Shown here one piece after another: positions 6,709-13,899 of a stretch of DNA of 14,004 nt. This DNA comes from an uncultured Oscillochloris sp. (lineage in GTDB: Bacteria; Chloroflexota; Chloroflexia; Chloroflexales; Chloroflexaceae). The notes beneath the pieces were generated by a model. The model saw only the letters and a list, made by a program, of their open reading frames with translations, did not search any database and was not told the DNA's origin. Position numbers and translations under genes: made by a program. The stretch covers positions 1 to 14,004 of the forward strand of contig CAIRFY010000055.1 of NCBI GenBank assembly GCA_903877945.1, written 5' to 3'. How positions within the stretch are numbered: position 1 is the first letter of the stretch; every line of letters starts with the position of its first letter.

Positions 6709-8628
6709 CTAGCGCGGCACGGCCCACTCGAAGTGCATGCCGTCCGACGCGCCCTTACCGTCGTAGTTCCAGTGGCCGCCCCAGTAGAAGCCGTGCTGGT
6801 TCGCGATGGGCACGAGCTCGCGCACCGAGCCCTTCTGACCCACGAAGGCGGCGATCTTCATCAGGCCGTTCCAGGGCACGTTGATGTCGAAGGCCGTGCC
6901 ATAGGCGTGGTTGCTCAGGAAACGCGGGTTGTTGCGGATGGTGCGCGCCACGAAGGTACCGGCGAACCCGAGCACGAGATGTAGCAGCCCGGCAGCCTCC
7001 CACGCCGCCCACAGCCGCTGGAGCTGTCCAGCCGCTACCTTGTGGAACTGTACGTTCCCGCTGGCGGGGCCGCCGGGAACCTTGGCGATCTGCGGCACGT
7101 TGATCACGATGATATTGTTGGCGAAATCGTTGGTGATACGGATGTTGTCGCCAGTGGTGCGGACCCACTCAATGTGGCCGAGTGCCCGCTCGCGTGCGCC
7201 GCCCGTATCCTTGAGGAAGTCGAAGTCCGGGCGCGGCGGCCAGTTGATGTCGTTGGGGCGCGGGGCACCGGCGTTGCTCGGCGGCACCACCGGGGGCAGC
7301 GGGTTCGGCGGCGTGGGCGGAATAGGCGTGGGCTGAGTGGGCACCCACGCCTGAGCCTCCGCCGTTAGCGGCAGATCCTTCATGCGCTTAATCTGGCCGT
7401 CCGGCCCGGCGTAGAGCGTGTCTAGCGTCCACACCTGTACCGCGTAGGTCGTCGCGCCGAGGGCCACCGTGTAGATAGTGGTCAGCGGCACGCCGATGCG
7501 TAGCTCGACGGCCTTCTTGTGCCAAGGCGAGTTTGGGTCAAAGGGCACCCCCAAGAAGCGGTAGGTCTCGCCCCAGAGCGCGTTGACCCCTGGGTAGGCC
7601 GGGTCGGTCAAGTTCAGCCGCTGGCAACCGGCCGGATCGCTTGCAGGAGTGTAGAGCGTGTCCGTGCCAAAAATCTGGAAGGAGTACTGCTGATTAGCGT
7701 TGAAGACATAGTTATTGCTGATCGGCGGCCCGAGGTGGCCGTTCTTGGCTACCAGATGGAAGCGCCAGTCGGGCCGCAGCGTTTTATTAGAGGCCAGGGC
7801 ACCAGTGCGCTTCTCGGTGTTGGCAATCGAGAGGTTGTAGGACGCCTCCAGCAAGATGCGGCCCGTACCCGTTGCCGGGATCTCGGCGCGTCCCTCCTCA
7901 AAAATGGCGTTGAGGCTGCGGATGGCAGCGTACTGCGTACCCTCATAGAAGATCAGGTCAGTGGCGAAGGGCTGCACGCTGTAGGTATGGCCCTCGGCCA
8001 CCACCGTCGTCGAGGCATCGTTGGGGCCGAGGGGCGCGCCCAGGCCAAACTTGGCAGCGTGGAGCGGTAGGGCCTGGCCGATCTTCAGGGTACCACCACG
8101 CGGCTTGAAGGACTGGCCGTAGAGGAAGAGCCACAGCTCCTGCTGGGGGCTGAGCGGTGCCGCGCCAAGCAAGCCACCGTCGCTCACCACGGATGGGGCG
8201 GGGGGAAGCGAATGCCGCACCCGATGTTTGCCGTCTGCACCAGGGATAAGCCGGGCCAGAGCCGAGTCAGCCAGGCTGCGGCGGGCGCGGATGTCGGATA
8301 GCAGTCGGCTCAGGGCCACAAGCTGGTCGTCGCTGTAATCGCCATCATCGGGCCGCTGGAGCAGAATACTGATACCGATGCGGTCGATGTTATGCCGACG
8401 CTTATTGTAGATCGCGATCCCCAGCACATCGCCCGCACGACCCTCGTCAACGATCTGGCGGATGGTGCCAAACTGGTCAACGTGGTAGTTCGGCAACCCC
8501 TGGGCGAGATCATCCCCGGCGCTGCCGGTGTCGCCCAGCACGACCAACTCAACCGCCTTGCCCTCACGAGTCTCGCCAGCCTTGTCCGGCTCCCCGACCT
8601 TCTCTAGCTCTACGACGTCATCGTTCAT
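6709..8628 (-). CDS. Multidomain M15 metallopeptidase, paralogue B
   Basis: The 639-residue product is collinear with paralogue A downstream. The C-terminal M15 domain has SNHAYGTAFD with H574 and D581, and DGMHFEWA with D629 and H632. A shared region before it (FDFLKDTGGARERALGHIEW, INVPQIAKV, FHKVAAGQLQRLW) is part of the same peptidase family. The N-terminal segment (VELVVLGDTG, LPNYHVDQFGTIRQIVDEGRA, RIGISILLQR) again resembles an Amidase_2/PGRP fold without its zinc histidines. The middle has three modules containing GLGAPLG, HLGPPIS and RIGVPLT, each followed about 20 residues later by a Q(P/I/V)(F/W)..D.(I/L)(F/Y) segment. The Pro-rich linker (PTQPTPIPPTPPNPLPP) is longer than in A. 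No signal peptide. ATG 8628 has AAGGAG about 9 bases upstream. Promoter with embedded dyad upstream, strong terminator downstream. Confidence 0.8.
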   Translation of the reverse strand: MNDDVVELEKVGEPDKAGETREGKAVELVVLGDTGSAGDDLAQGLPNYHVDQFGTIRQIVDEGRAGDVLGIAIYNKRRHNIDRIGISILLQRPDDGDYSDDQLVALSRLLSDIRARRSLADSALARLIPGADGKHRVRHSLPPAPSVVSDGGLLGAAPLSPQQELWLFLYGQSFKPRGGTLKIGQALPLHAAKFGLGAPLGPNDASTTVVAEGHTYSVQPFATDLIFYEGTQYAAIRSLNAIFEEGRAEIPATGTGRILLEASYNLSIANTEKRTGALASNKTLRPDWRFHLVAKNGHLGPPISNNYVFNANQQYSFQIFGTDTLYTPASDPAGCQRLNLTDPAYPGVNALWGETYRFLGVPFDPNSPWHKKAVELRIGVPLTTIYTVALGATTYAVQVWTLDTLYAGPDGQIKRMKDLPLTAEAQAWVPTQPTPIPPTPPNPLPPVVPPSNAGAPRPNDINWPPRPDFDFLKDTGGARERALGHIEWVRTTGDNIRITNDFANNIIVINVPQIAKVPGGPASGNVQFHKVAAGQLQRLWAAWEAAGLLHLVLGFAGTFVARTIRNNPRFLSNHAYGTAFDINVPWNGLMKIAAFVGQKGSVRELVPIANQHGFYWGGHWNYDGKGASDGMHFEWAVPR

Positions 8629-8670
8629 GTGAAAAAGCTCCTTCGGACGGTTTCAGAGCGCAATACGACC

Positions 8671-8706
8671 CGAGTGTATCCTAGCATGCCGATACACTCG
8701 CTTCAA
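8671..8706 (-). promoter_or_regulatory. Promoter with embedded operator-like dyad for M15 paralogue B
   Basis: Minus strand: -35 TTGAAG (8706-8701), a 17-base spacer, -10 TAGGAT (8683-8678), predicted start near 8671 and a leader of about 43 bases. A perfect inverted repeat, CGAGTGTATC-N10-GATACACTCG, occupies 8700-8671. One half fills the spacer next to the -35 and the other overlaps the -10 and start site. Half-site centres are 20 bases apart (two helical turns), as expected for a dimeric repressor. No regulator gene is adjacent. Confidence 0.65.
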
Positions 8707-8725
8707 GGGAGAAGTGTTTCCACAT

Positions 8726-8838
8726 AGGGCATGTGCAAAGTCGTGTGATCGCCGGGCAGCCCTCACCCCCCAGCCCCCTCTCCCCGTGAGGGAGAGGGGC
8801 AGGGGGTGAGGGCCGGAGGGTGACTTTGCACATGCCCT
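8726..8838. mobile_element. Compound palindromic (MITE-like) element, copy 1
   Basis: The outer arms are a perfect 17 bp inverted repeat: AGGGCATGTGCAAAGTC (8726-8742) and its complement (8822-8838). Inside lies a 56-base G/C-rich palindrome (8757-8812): an outer 11 bp stem CCCTCACCCCC/GGGGGTGAGGG, a small internal loop, an inner 10 bp stem CCCCTCTCCC/GGGAGAGGGG and a 5-base loop. The identical 56-base core occurs again at 12523-12578 with different arms. No coding capacity, and no obvious target-site duplication. It lies between the two divergent promoters. Confidence 0.7.
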
Positions 8839-8857
8839 GGGGCGATTTCACTATTTC

Positions 8858-8892
8858 TTGACAATGGTATGGGGCGGTGCTATCCTAGGATA
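8858..8892 (+). promoter_or_regulatory. Promoter of the rel-mutY operon with a palindromic -10
   Basis: A consensus -35 TTGACA (8858-8863), an optimal 17-base spacer and -10 TATCCT (8881-8886), with a predicted start near 8893. The -10 forms the left half of a perfect 12-base palindrome, TATCCTAGGATA (8881-8892), which could be an operator. The following base extends this to CTAGGATAC, a 9-mer also found at the -10 of the divergent M15 promoter. Predicted leader about 190 bases. Confidence 0.75.
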
Positions 8893-8946
8893 CCACTACA
8901 AATGCTCATATGTCGCGGTCGCAGATGATCGTGAACAATAGGCGCA

Positions 8947-8974
8947 GACTGGCGTTATACGCCGGTCGTTTTGC
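8947..8974 (+). promoter_or_regulatory. Terminator-like hairpin in the rel leader
   Basis: GACTGGCGT (8947-8955) pairs with ACGCCGGTC (8959-8967), a 9 bp stem with one G-T pair and a three-base loop. It is followed by GTTTTGCTT. It starts about 55 bases after the predicted transcription start and 136 bases before the rel start codon, so it could act as an attenuator, though the T-tract is short. The remainder of the leader (8975-9082) shows no recognised riboswitch. Confidence 0.4.
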
Positions 8975-9082
8975 TTATCAGGGCACGTTTAATCATGTTG
9001 ATCTCGCAGGCGATACCGGGCGTGACGCCTCTCTCCTGCCGCTGGCTCCCCGCATGCGCCAGCCATACATCTGAGGTGCGTT

Positions 9083-11500
9083 ATGGACGACTCGACTGCC
9101 ACCGCTATGATGAGCGATTACGAAGGGCCGTCACGACACGGCGTATTCCAGGGGCCATCCGGCCCCCAGCGGCGTCAGCCTGAGCCCGAGTCGTCGATCT
9201 TCCTCAGCCCCTTCCTCCAGCACCCGATTATCGAGGCATTCGCCGAGTACCTGCGCCGCAAAGAAAACCCCGAGGCGTCGGCGGATAGTGTGCGTCGAGC
9301 CTATATCGCGTCGCTTACGGCACCTACCGTCGAGGCGATCATCGGCCAGATGCACCAATACCTCCCTGACGCTGACGCGGATCTGGTGCGCCGCGCCTAC
9401 GCCCTGGCCAAGATCGCTCACGCCGGTCAGTACCGCCAGAGTGGCGAGCCCTACATCGATCACCCGGTCGCCGTGGCCTCGATCCTGCTGGAGCTGCGCC
9501 TTGACGCCGAGTCAATCGCTGCGTCGCTGCTCCACGATGTGGTCGAGGACACCGGCGTGCAGCTCGATCTGTTGCGCACGTACTTCAATGCCAGCATTGC
9601 CCACTTGGTCGATGGCGTCACCAAGCTCTCTGGCCTTGAACACAAGTCGAAGGAAGAGATCCAGGCTGGCTCCTACCGCAAGCTGATCATTGCTACCGCC
9701 GATGACCCACGGGTGATCCTGATTAAGCTGGCCGACCGTCTGCACAATATGCGTACCCTCGGGGCCACGCCGCCCAACAAGCAGAAGCGCGTCGCCCGCG
9801 AGACGCTGGACATCTACGCGCCCCTGGCCAACCGCCTCGGCATGTGGCAGGTGAAGTCTGAGCTAGAGGATCTCGCCTTTAAGGCGCTCAACCCCGAGCG
9901 TTACCACGAGATTGCGCAGGGTCTCACGATGCGCAAAGAGGCCCGCGAACGGATCATTCAGCGGGTGATCCGCAAGTTGAAGGAGTGCCTCGATAAAGAA
10001 GGTATCACCGCGCAGATTTCTGGTCGGCCTAAGCATATCTACTCGATCTGGCGCAAGATGGACCGCAAGGGCGTCTCGCTCGACCGGATCTACGACCAAC
10101 TGGCGGTGCGCGTCATTCTCCAGGAGAAGGATCCGGATCGCGCCGTCGGCCTGTGCTACCGCGTCCTTGGTGTGGTGCATATGCTCTGGACGCCGGTGCT
10201 CTCCGAGTTTGATGACTATATCGCCGTGCCCAAGGAGAGTTCTTACCAGTCCATCCACACGACGGTACTCGTCCCCGGCGGCACCCCCTGCGAGGTGCAG
10301 ATCCGTACCGAGGAGATGCACCAGGTTGCTGAACACGGCATCGCCGCTCACTGGCGCTATAAAGAGGGTTTCGCCCGCAATAGCGACCAGAACTACGAGG
10401 CGAAGATCAAGTGGCTGCGCGAGCTGATTTCCTGGCGGATTGAGTTCACCGACGCCCGCGAGTTTGTCGAGAGCTTCAAGACCGAGCTTGAGGAACAGGT
10501 CTATGTCTTTACGCCCAAGGGCAAGATCATCGATTTGCCCGACGGCTCGACGCCGGTGGACTTCGCCTACCACATTCACTCTGAGGTGGGCCATAAGTGT
10601 ATCGGTGCGCGGGTCAATGGGCGGATCGTGCCCCTCGATTACCACCTGAAGAATGGCGAGATCGTTGATATTATGACGGTCAAGACCAACCGTGGCCCCA
10701 GCCGCGATTGGCTCGGTCTGGTGAAGACACCGAGCGCCCGCGACCACATCAGACGCTTTTTCCGCCGCGCCGAGCGCGACGAGAATATCGCCGGTGGGCG
10801 CGACCTGATCGAGAAGGAGCTGAAGCGCCACGGTCTGGCCGCTGTGAGCTTCGAGCATCTGATGGAACTGACCGGCTCACGCTCGGTGGACGACATGTTT
10901 GCTCAGATCGGCTCTGGCGAGATCTCGGCGCGCACGGTGGCCCAGAAGGCGCTCGCCCTGCAGGTTGCGCCCCAGCACGAGGACGCCTTGCCCGAACTGC
11001 CCATGGCGAGCCCCGCCCCCTCGCGCATTGAGCCGATCGGCATCCACGTGATCGGCGTCGGTGCCGTGCATAACCGTCTGGCTAAGTGCTGTAACCCGGT
11101 GGTTGGCGAGCAGATCGTCGGCTATGTCACCCGTGGGCGCGGCGTCACTATCCACCGCGCCGACTGCCGCACCATCGTCAATGAGCGTGACCGGGCACGC
11201 CTGATTGATGTGAACTGGAGCGGCCAGCAACCCAAGGGTTACTCGGTGCCTGTGCGCGTTGAGTCCTGGGATCGCGTCGGTCTCTGGCGTGATGTCTCGT
11301 TGATTATCGCCGACGCCGGGGTGAATATCGAGAAGGTTGAGCAGGGCAGCACCCGCCGTATCGGTCGCACGGTGCTGCATGTCACGTGTACGATCCAGTC
11401 GATCAACCAACTCTCGATGCTGCTCGATAAGCTCAATCGCATCCCCGATGTGATCGAGGCCCGCCGCGAGGGCCAGGGTGCAGTCAGGTCAGGAGATTGA
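9083..11500 (+). CDS. rel: Bifunctional (p)ppGpp synthetase/hydrolase (Rel)
   Basis: A long RelA-SpoT homologue of 805 residues that makes and degrades the alarmone (p)ppGpp. The HD hydrolase keeps metal ligands H127 (YIDHP), H151-D152 in HDVVEDT, and D218 in KLADRLHNM, so it should be active. The synthetase has RPKHIYSIWRKM, YDQLAVRVIL, PKESSYQSIHTT (383-394) and EVQIRTEEMH (404-413). Where many homologues have PKPNGYQS, this one has ESS, probably neutral. TGS domain from about 472 (VYVFTPKGK). The Cys-rich RIS segment has AKCCNP (C669, C670) and HRADC. The C-terminal ACT domain (about 720-795) contains SWDRVGLWRDVS. The roughly 80 residues before the HD domain, partly low complexity, make it longer than the usual 720-750. 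ATG 9083 has GAGG 6 bases upstream. Translationally overlaps mutY. Confidence 0.95.
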   Translation: MDDSTATAMMSDYEGPSRHGVFQGPSGPQRRQPEPESSIFLSPFLQHPIIEAFAEYLRRKENPEASADSVRRAYIASLTAPTVEAIIGQMHQYLPDADADLVRRAYALAKIAHAGQYRQSGEPYIDHPVAVASILLELRLDAESIAASLLHDVVEDTGVQLDLLRTYFNASIAHLVDGVTKLSGLEHKSKEEIQAGSYRKLIIATADDPRVILIKLADRLHNMRTLGATPPNKQKRVARETLDIYAPLANRLGMWQVKSELEDLAFKALNPERYHEIAQGLTMRKEARERIIQRVIRKLKECLDKEGITAQISGRPKHIYSIWRKMDRKGVSLDRIYDQLAVRVILQEKDPDRAVGLCYRVLGVVHMLWTPVLSEFDDYIAVPKESSYQSIHTTVLVPGGTPCEVQIRTEEMHQVAEHGIAAHWRYKEGFARNSDQNYEAKIKWLRELISWRIEFTDAREFVESFKTELEEQVYVFTPKGKIIDLPDGSTPVDFAYHIHSEVGHKCIGARVNGRIVPLDYHLKNGEIVDIMTVKTNRGPSRDWLGLVKTPSARDHIRRFFRRAERDENIAGGRDLIEKELKRHGLAAVSFEHLMELTGSRSVDDMFAQIGSGEISARTVAQKALALQVAPQHEDALPELPMASPAPSRIEPIGIHVIGVGAVHNRLAKCCNPVVGEQIVGYVTRGRGVTIHRADCRTIVNERDRARLIDVNWSGQQPKGYSVPVRVESWDRVGLWRDVSLIIADAGVNIEKVEQGSTRRIGRTVLHVTCTIQSINQLSMLLDKLNRIPDVIEARREGQGAVRSGD

Positions 11501-12462
11501 GCCAAACTGATTTTGACCCAATCCAACGCGCCCTCCTCGCCTGGTTCTCGGCCAACGCTCGCGACCTGCCCTGGCGACGCACCCGCGACCCCTACCGCAT
11601 CCTCGTCTCCGAGATCATGCTCCAGCAAACCCCGGTGGATCGGGTAATCCCGAAGTACCACGCCTTCCTCGCGTCCTTCCCAACCCTAGAGGCGCTGGCC
11701 GATGCGCCCGCCGCCGAGGTGATCCGGATCTGGGCCGGACTCGGCTACAACCGCCGCGCTGTGAACCTTCAGCGCGCCGTGCGCGCCGTGCGCGAATCGT
11801 ACGGCGGCCAGTTCCCGCCTACGGCGCAGATGCTCCAGACCCTGCCGGGGATCGGGCCGTACACGGCGGGGGCGATTGCCTGCTTCGCATTCGAGCATGA
11901 CGTGGCCTTCTTGGACACGAACATCCGCCGGGTGCTGCGCCGTGCGCTGGTTGGCCCCGACGATATGGAGCCACGGCCAAGTGACCGTGCGCTGCTCGCC
12001 CTCGGCGCGGCCCTTGTCCCCCTCGGCCAGGGCTGGGCCTGGAACCAGGCGATCATGGAACTGGGCGCGCTGATCTGCACGGCGGTCGCCCCGACCTGTC
12101 GGCGCTGTCCGATCAGCCCAGACTGTCGGGCCTACGCCGCACGGGCCGCCGCCGATGGGGTGTCCCTCCAGGCGATGGTCGGGGGCGCGATCACCGGGCG
12201 TGCCCTCGGCGAGATCGCCCCTCGCCCCGCCAAGCGCGTAGCCGAGCGCAAGGAAGCACCCTACCTCGGATCACGGCGCTGGTACCGTGGCAAGATCATC
12301 GACGCCCTGCGCGAACATACCTCCCTGCCCCTGTCCCGCCTCGGCCCGCTCGTGAAGCCCGACTACAGCGAGTCTGACACCGCCTGGCTGCGCGACGTGA
12401 TCAGTGGCCTGGCCCGCGACGGACTGGCTGTTCTCGACGGGGACGAGGTGCGGTTGCCCTGA
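11497..12462 (+). CDS. mutY: A/G-specific adenine DNA glycosylase, NUDIX-less form
   Basis: Removes adenine mispaired with 8-oxoguanine or guanine. The 321-residue protein has catalytic E39 in SEIMLQQTP, the helix-hairpin-helix LPGIGPYTAGAI (116-127), catalytic D140 in FLDTNIRRVLRR, and a 4Fe-4S cluster motif C-x6-C-x2-C-x5-C at C194, C201, C204 and C210. After residue 210 there is no NUDIX-type 8-oxoG recognition domain. Instead there is a short basic segment, then SRRWYRGKIIDALREH and a region ending ISGLARDGLAVLDGDEVRLP that looks like a winged helix. The same arrangement is familiar from some actinobacterial MutY proteins. The start is TTG 11497, which overlaps the rel stop (TTGA). AGGAG ends only 1 base before it, so translational coupling rather than independent initiation is likely. 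Confidence 0.9.
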   Translation: MSQTDFDPIQRALLAWFSANARDLPWRRTRDPYRILVSEIMLQQTPVDRVIPKYHAFLASFPTLEALADAPAAEVIRIWAGLGYNRRAVNLQRAVRAVRESYGGQFPPTAQMLQTLPGIGPYTAGAIACFAFEHDVAFLDTNIRRVLRRALVGPDDMEPRPSDRALLALGAALVPLGQGWAWNQAIMELGALICTAVAPTCRRCPISPDCRAYAARAAADGVSLQAMVGGAITGRALGEIAPRPAKRVAERKEAPYLGSRRWYRGKIIDALREHTSLPLSRLGPLVKPDYSESDTAWLRDVISGLARDGLAVLDGDEVRLP

Positions 12463-12494
12463 GGGGCGCAGCACGCAGCGCCCTAAACCCAATA

Positions 12495-12612
12495 CTTTTC
12501 GAATAAGGAATCTGCCACCGCTCAGCCCTCACCCCCCAGCCCCCTCTCCCCGTGAGGGAGAGGGGCAGGGGGTGAGGGGGCAAGGTCGGCATAGATCGAC
12601 TTATTTGAAAGG
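12495..12612. repeat. Compound palindromic element, copy 2
   Basis: The 56-base core at 12523-12578 is identical to 8757-8812. Here the flanking arms differ completely from copy 1 but still pair: CTTTTCGAATAAG (12495-12507) forms 13 consecutive pairs with CTTATTTGAAAGG (12600-12612), two of them G-T. A few more pairs sit closer to the core (for example GCC 12514-12516 with GGC 12588-12590). It lies 33 bases after the mutY stop and before the rlmI promoter, so it may double as the 3' end of the rel-mutY transcript. Confidence 0.7.
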
Positions 12613-12633
12613 TGTTGGCCCTAAACCTACGGC

Positions 12634-12662
12634 TTGACCCCACTACACCGCTGTGTTACAGT
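12634..12662 (+). promoter_or_regulatory. Promoter of the rlmI-like gene
   Basis: -35 TTGACC (12634-12639), a 17-base spacer and -10 TACAGT (12657-12662), predicted start near 12669. That gives a short leader of about 25 bases ending ACAGAAATAACTCATG, in which no Shine-Dalgarno sequence is apparent. Confidence 0.65.
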
Positions 12663-12693
12663 GTTTCACCACAAGCCGTCACAGAAATAACTC

Positions 12694-13899
12694 ATGGCAA
12701 CCATTACCCTGCGCCCTGGTCGCGAACGTCCTGTCATCCAACGTCACCCCTGGGTTTTCTCGGGGGCTATCGATTCTGTGCGCGGCGATCCTGCCGAGGG
12801 CGAGGCGGTCGATGTACTCGCGCCCAGCGGCGACTGGCTCGCCCGTGGTCTGTGGAGCGGCACGTCGCAGATCCGCGCCCGCCTCTGCGCCTGGGATCCG
12901 AACCAACTGCTTGATGAGGAGTGGCTGCGCGAACGCATCGCCCGCGCGGTGTCCGGTCGCGCCGGCATGGCCACAAGCGAAGATGGTGCCTGCCGCCTGG
13001 TGTTCAGCGAGGCCGATGGTCTGCCCGGCTTGATCGTCGACCGCTACGGCGTCCATCTGGTAATCCAGATTCTCACGCAGGGCATGGAAGCTCGCCGAGC
13101 CGAGGTGCTGCGCGCCCTGGTCGATCTGCTCGCGCCGCACGGCATCTTCGAGCGCAGCGATAACGATATGCGCGAGAAGGAGGGCTTGCCCCCAGGCGAC
13201 GGTCTGCTCTGGGGGGCAGAGCCACCTGACCAGATCGCCCTGCTCCCTGCGATGGCCGTCGGCACCTCCGTCACTCCACCGCGCTTGCTCGCCGACCTAC
13301 GCACCGGACAGAAGACCGGCTTCTACCTCGATCAGTCGCACAACCGGGCGCGTGTGGCCGCCTATTGCCAGGGCGCAAACGTCCTCGACTGTTTCGCCTA
13401 CAGCGGCGGATTCTCGGCCTACGCCGCCCGCGCTGGGGCCACCAGCCTCACCCTGATCGACACGAGCCTCACCGCCCTCGACCTGGCTCGCCAGAACCTG
13501 GCCCTAAACCTGATCACCACGCCCGCCGACTACGTCGAGGGCAACGTCTTCAAGGTGCTGCGCGCCTACCGCGCCGAGGGCCGCCGCTTCGATGTGATCA
13601 TCCTTGACCCGCCTAAGTTTGCCAATACTCAGGCCCAGGTCAACCACGCCTCTCGTGGCTATAAGGACATCAACTGGCTGGCCATGCAACTGCTCAGCCC
13701 TGGTGGTGTCCTCGCCACCTTTAGTTGCTCTGGCCAGATCTCGCCCGACCTGTTCCAGAAGATCGTCTTCGGCGCTTCGGTAGACGCCGGGCGCGATGTG
13801 CAGATCATCGAGCGACTCGGCCAGTCGCCCGACCATCCCATCCTGCTGACCTTCCCGGAGAGCGAGTACCTCAAAGGGTTCGTGTGCCGCGTCTGGTAA
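12694..13899 (+). CDS. rlmI: RlmI-like 23S rRNA (cytosine-C5) methyltransferase
   Basis: A SAM-dependent rRNA methyltransferase of 401 residues, close to the 396 of E. coli RlmI, which makes m5C1962 in 23S rRNA. An N-terminal PUA domain (about 2-78, RPGRERPVIQRHPWVFSGAI) is followed by the RlmI central segment with FSEADGLPGLIVDRYG, then FERSDNDMREKEGL and KTGFYLDQSHNR. The Rossmann fold begins with motif I VLDCFAYSGGFS (230-241). DPPKF is at 305-309, and the catalytic cysteine C345 lies in TFSCSG. It has its own promoter and no visible Shine-Dalgarno sequence. Its TAA stop abuts a heptamer array. The exact rRNA target is inferred from family membership. Confidence 0.9.
   Translation: MATITLRPGRERPVIQRHPWVFSGAIDSVRGDPAEGEAVDVLAPSGDWLARGLWSGTSQIRARLCAWDPNQLLDEEWLRERIARAVSGRAGMATSEDGACRLVFSEADGLPGLIVDRYGVHLVIQILTQGMEARRAEVLRALVDLLAPHGIFERSDNDMREKEGLPPGDGLLWGAEPPDQIALLPAMAVGTSVTPPRLLADLRTGQKTGFYLDQSHNRARVAAYCQGANVLDCFAYSGGFSAYAARAGATSLTLIDTSLTALDLARQNLALNLITTPADYVEGNVFKVLRAYRAEGRRFDVIILDPPKFANTQAQVNHASRGYKDINWLAMQLLSPGGVLATFSCSGQISPDLFQKIVFGASVDAGRDVQIIERLGQSPDHPILLTFPESEYLKGFVCRVW

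Noticed and set aside
8971..9183. Upstream open frame in the rel leader
   Set aside because: No ribosome binding site for its TTG or the later ATG 8995, and it overlaps the rel coding start in another frame without family resemblance.
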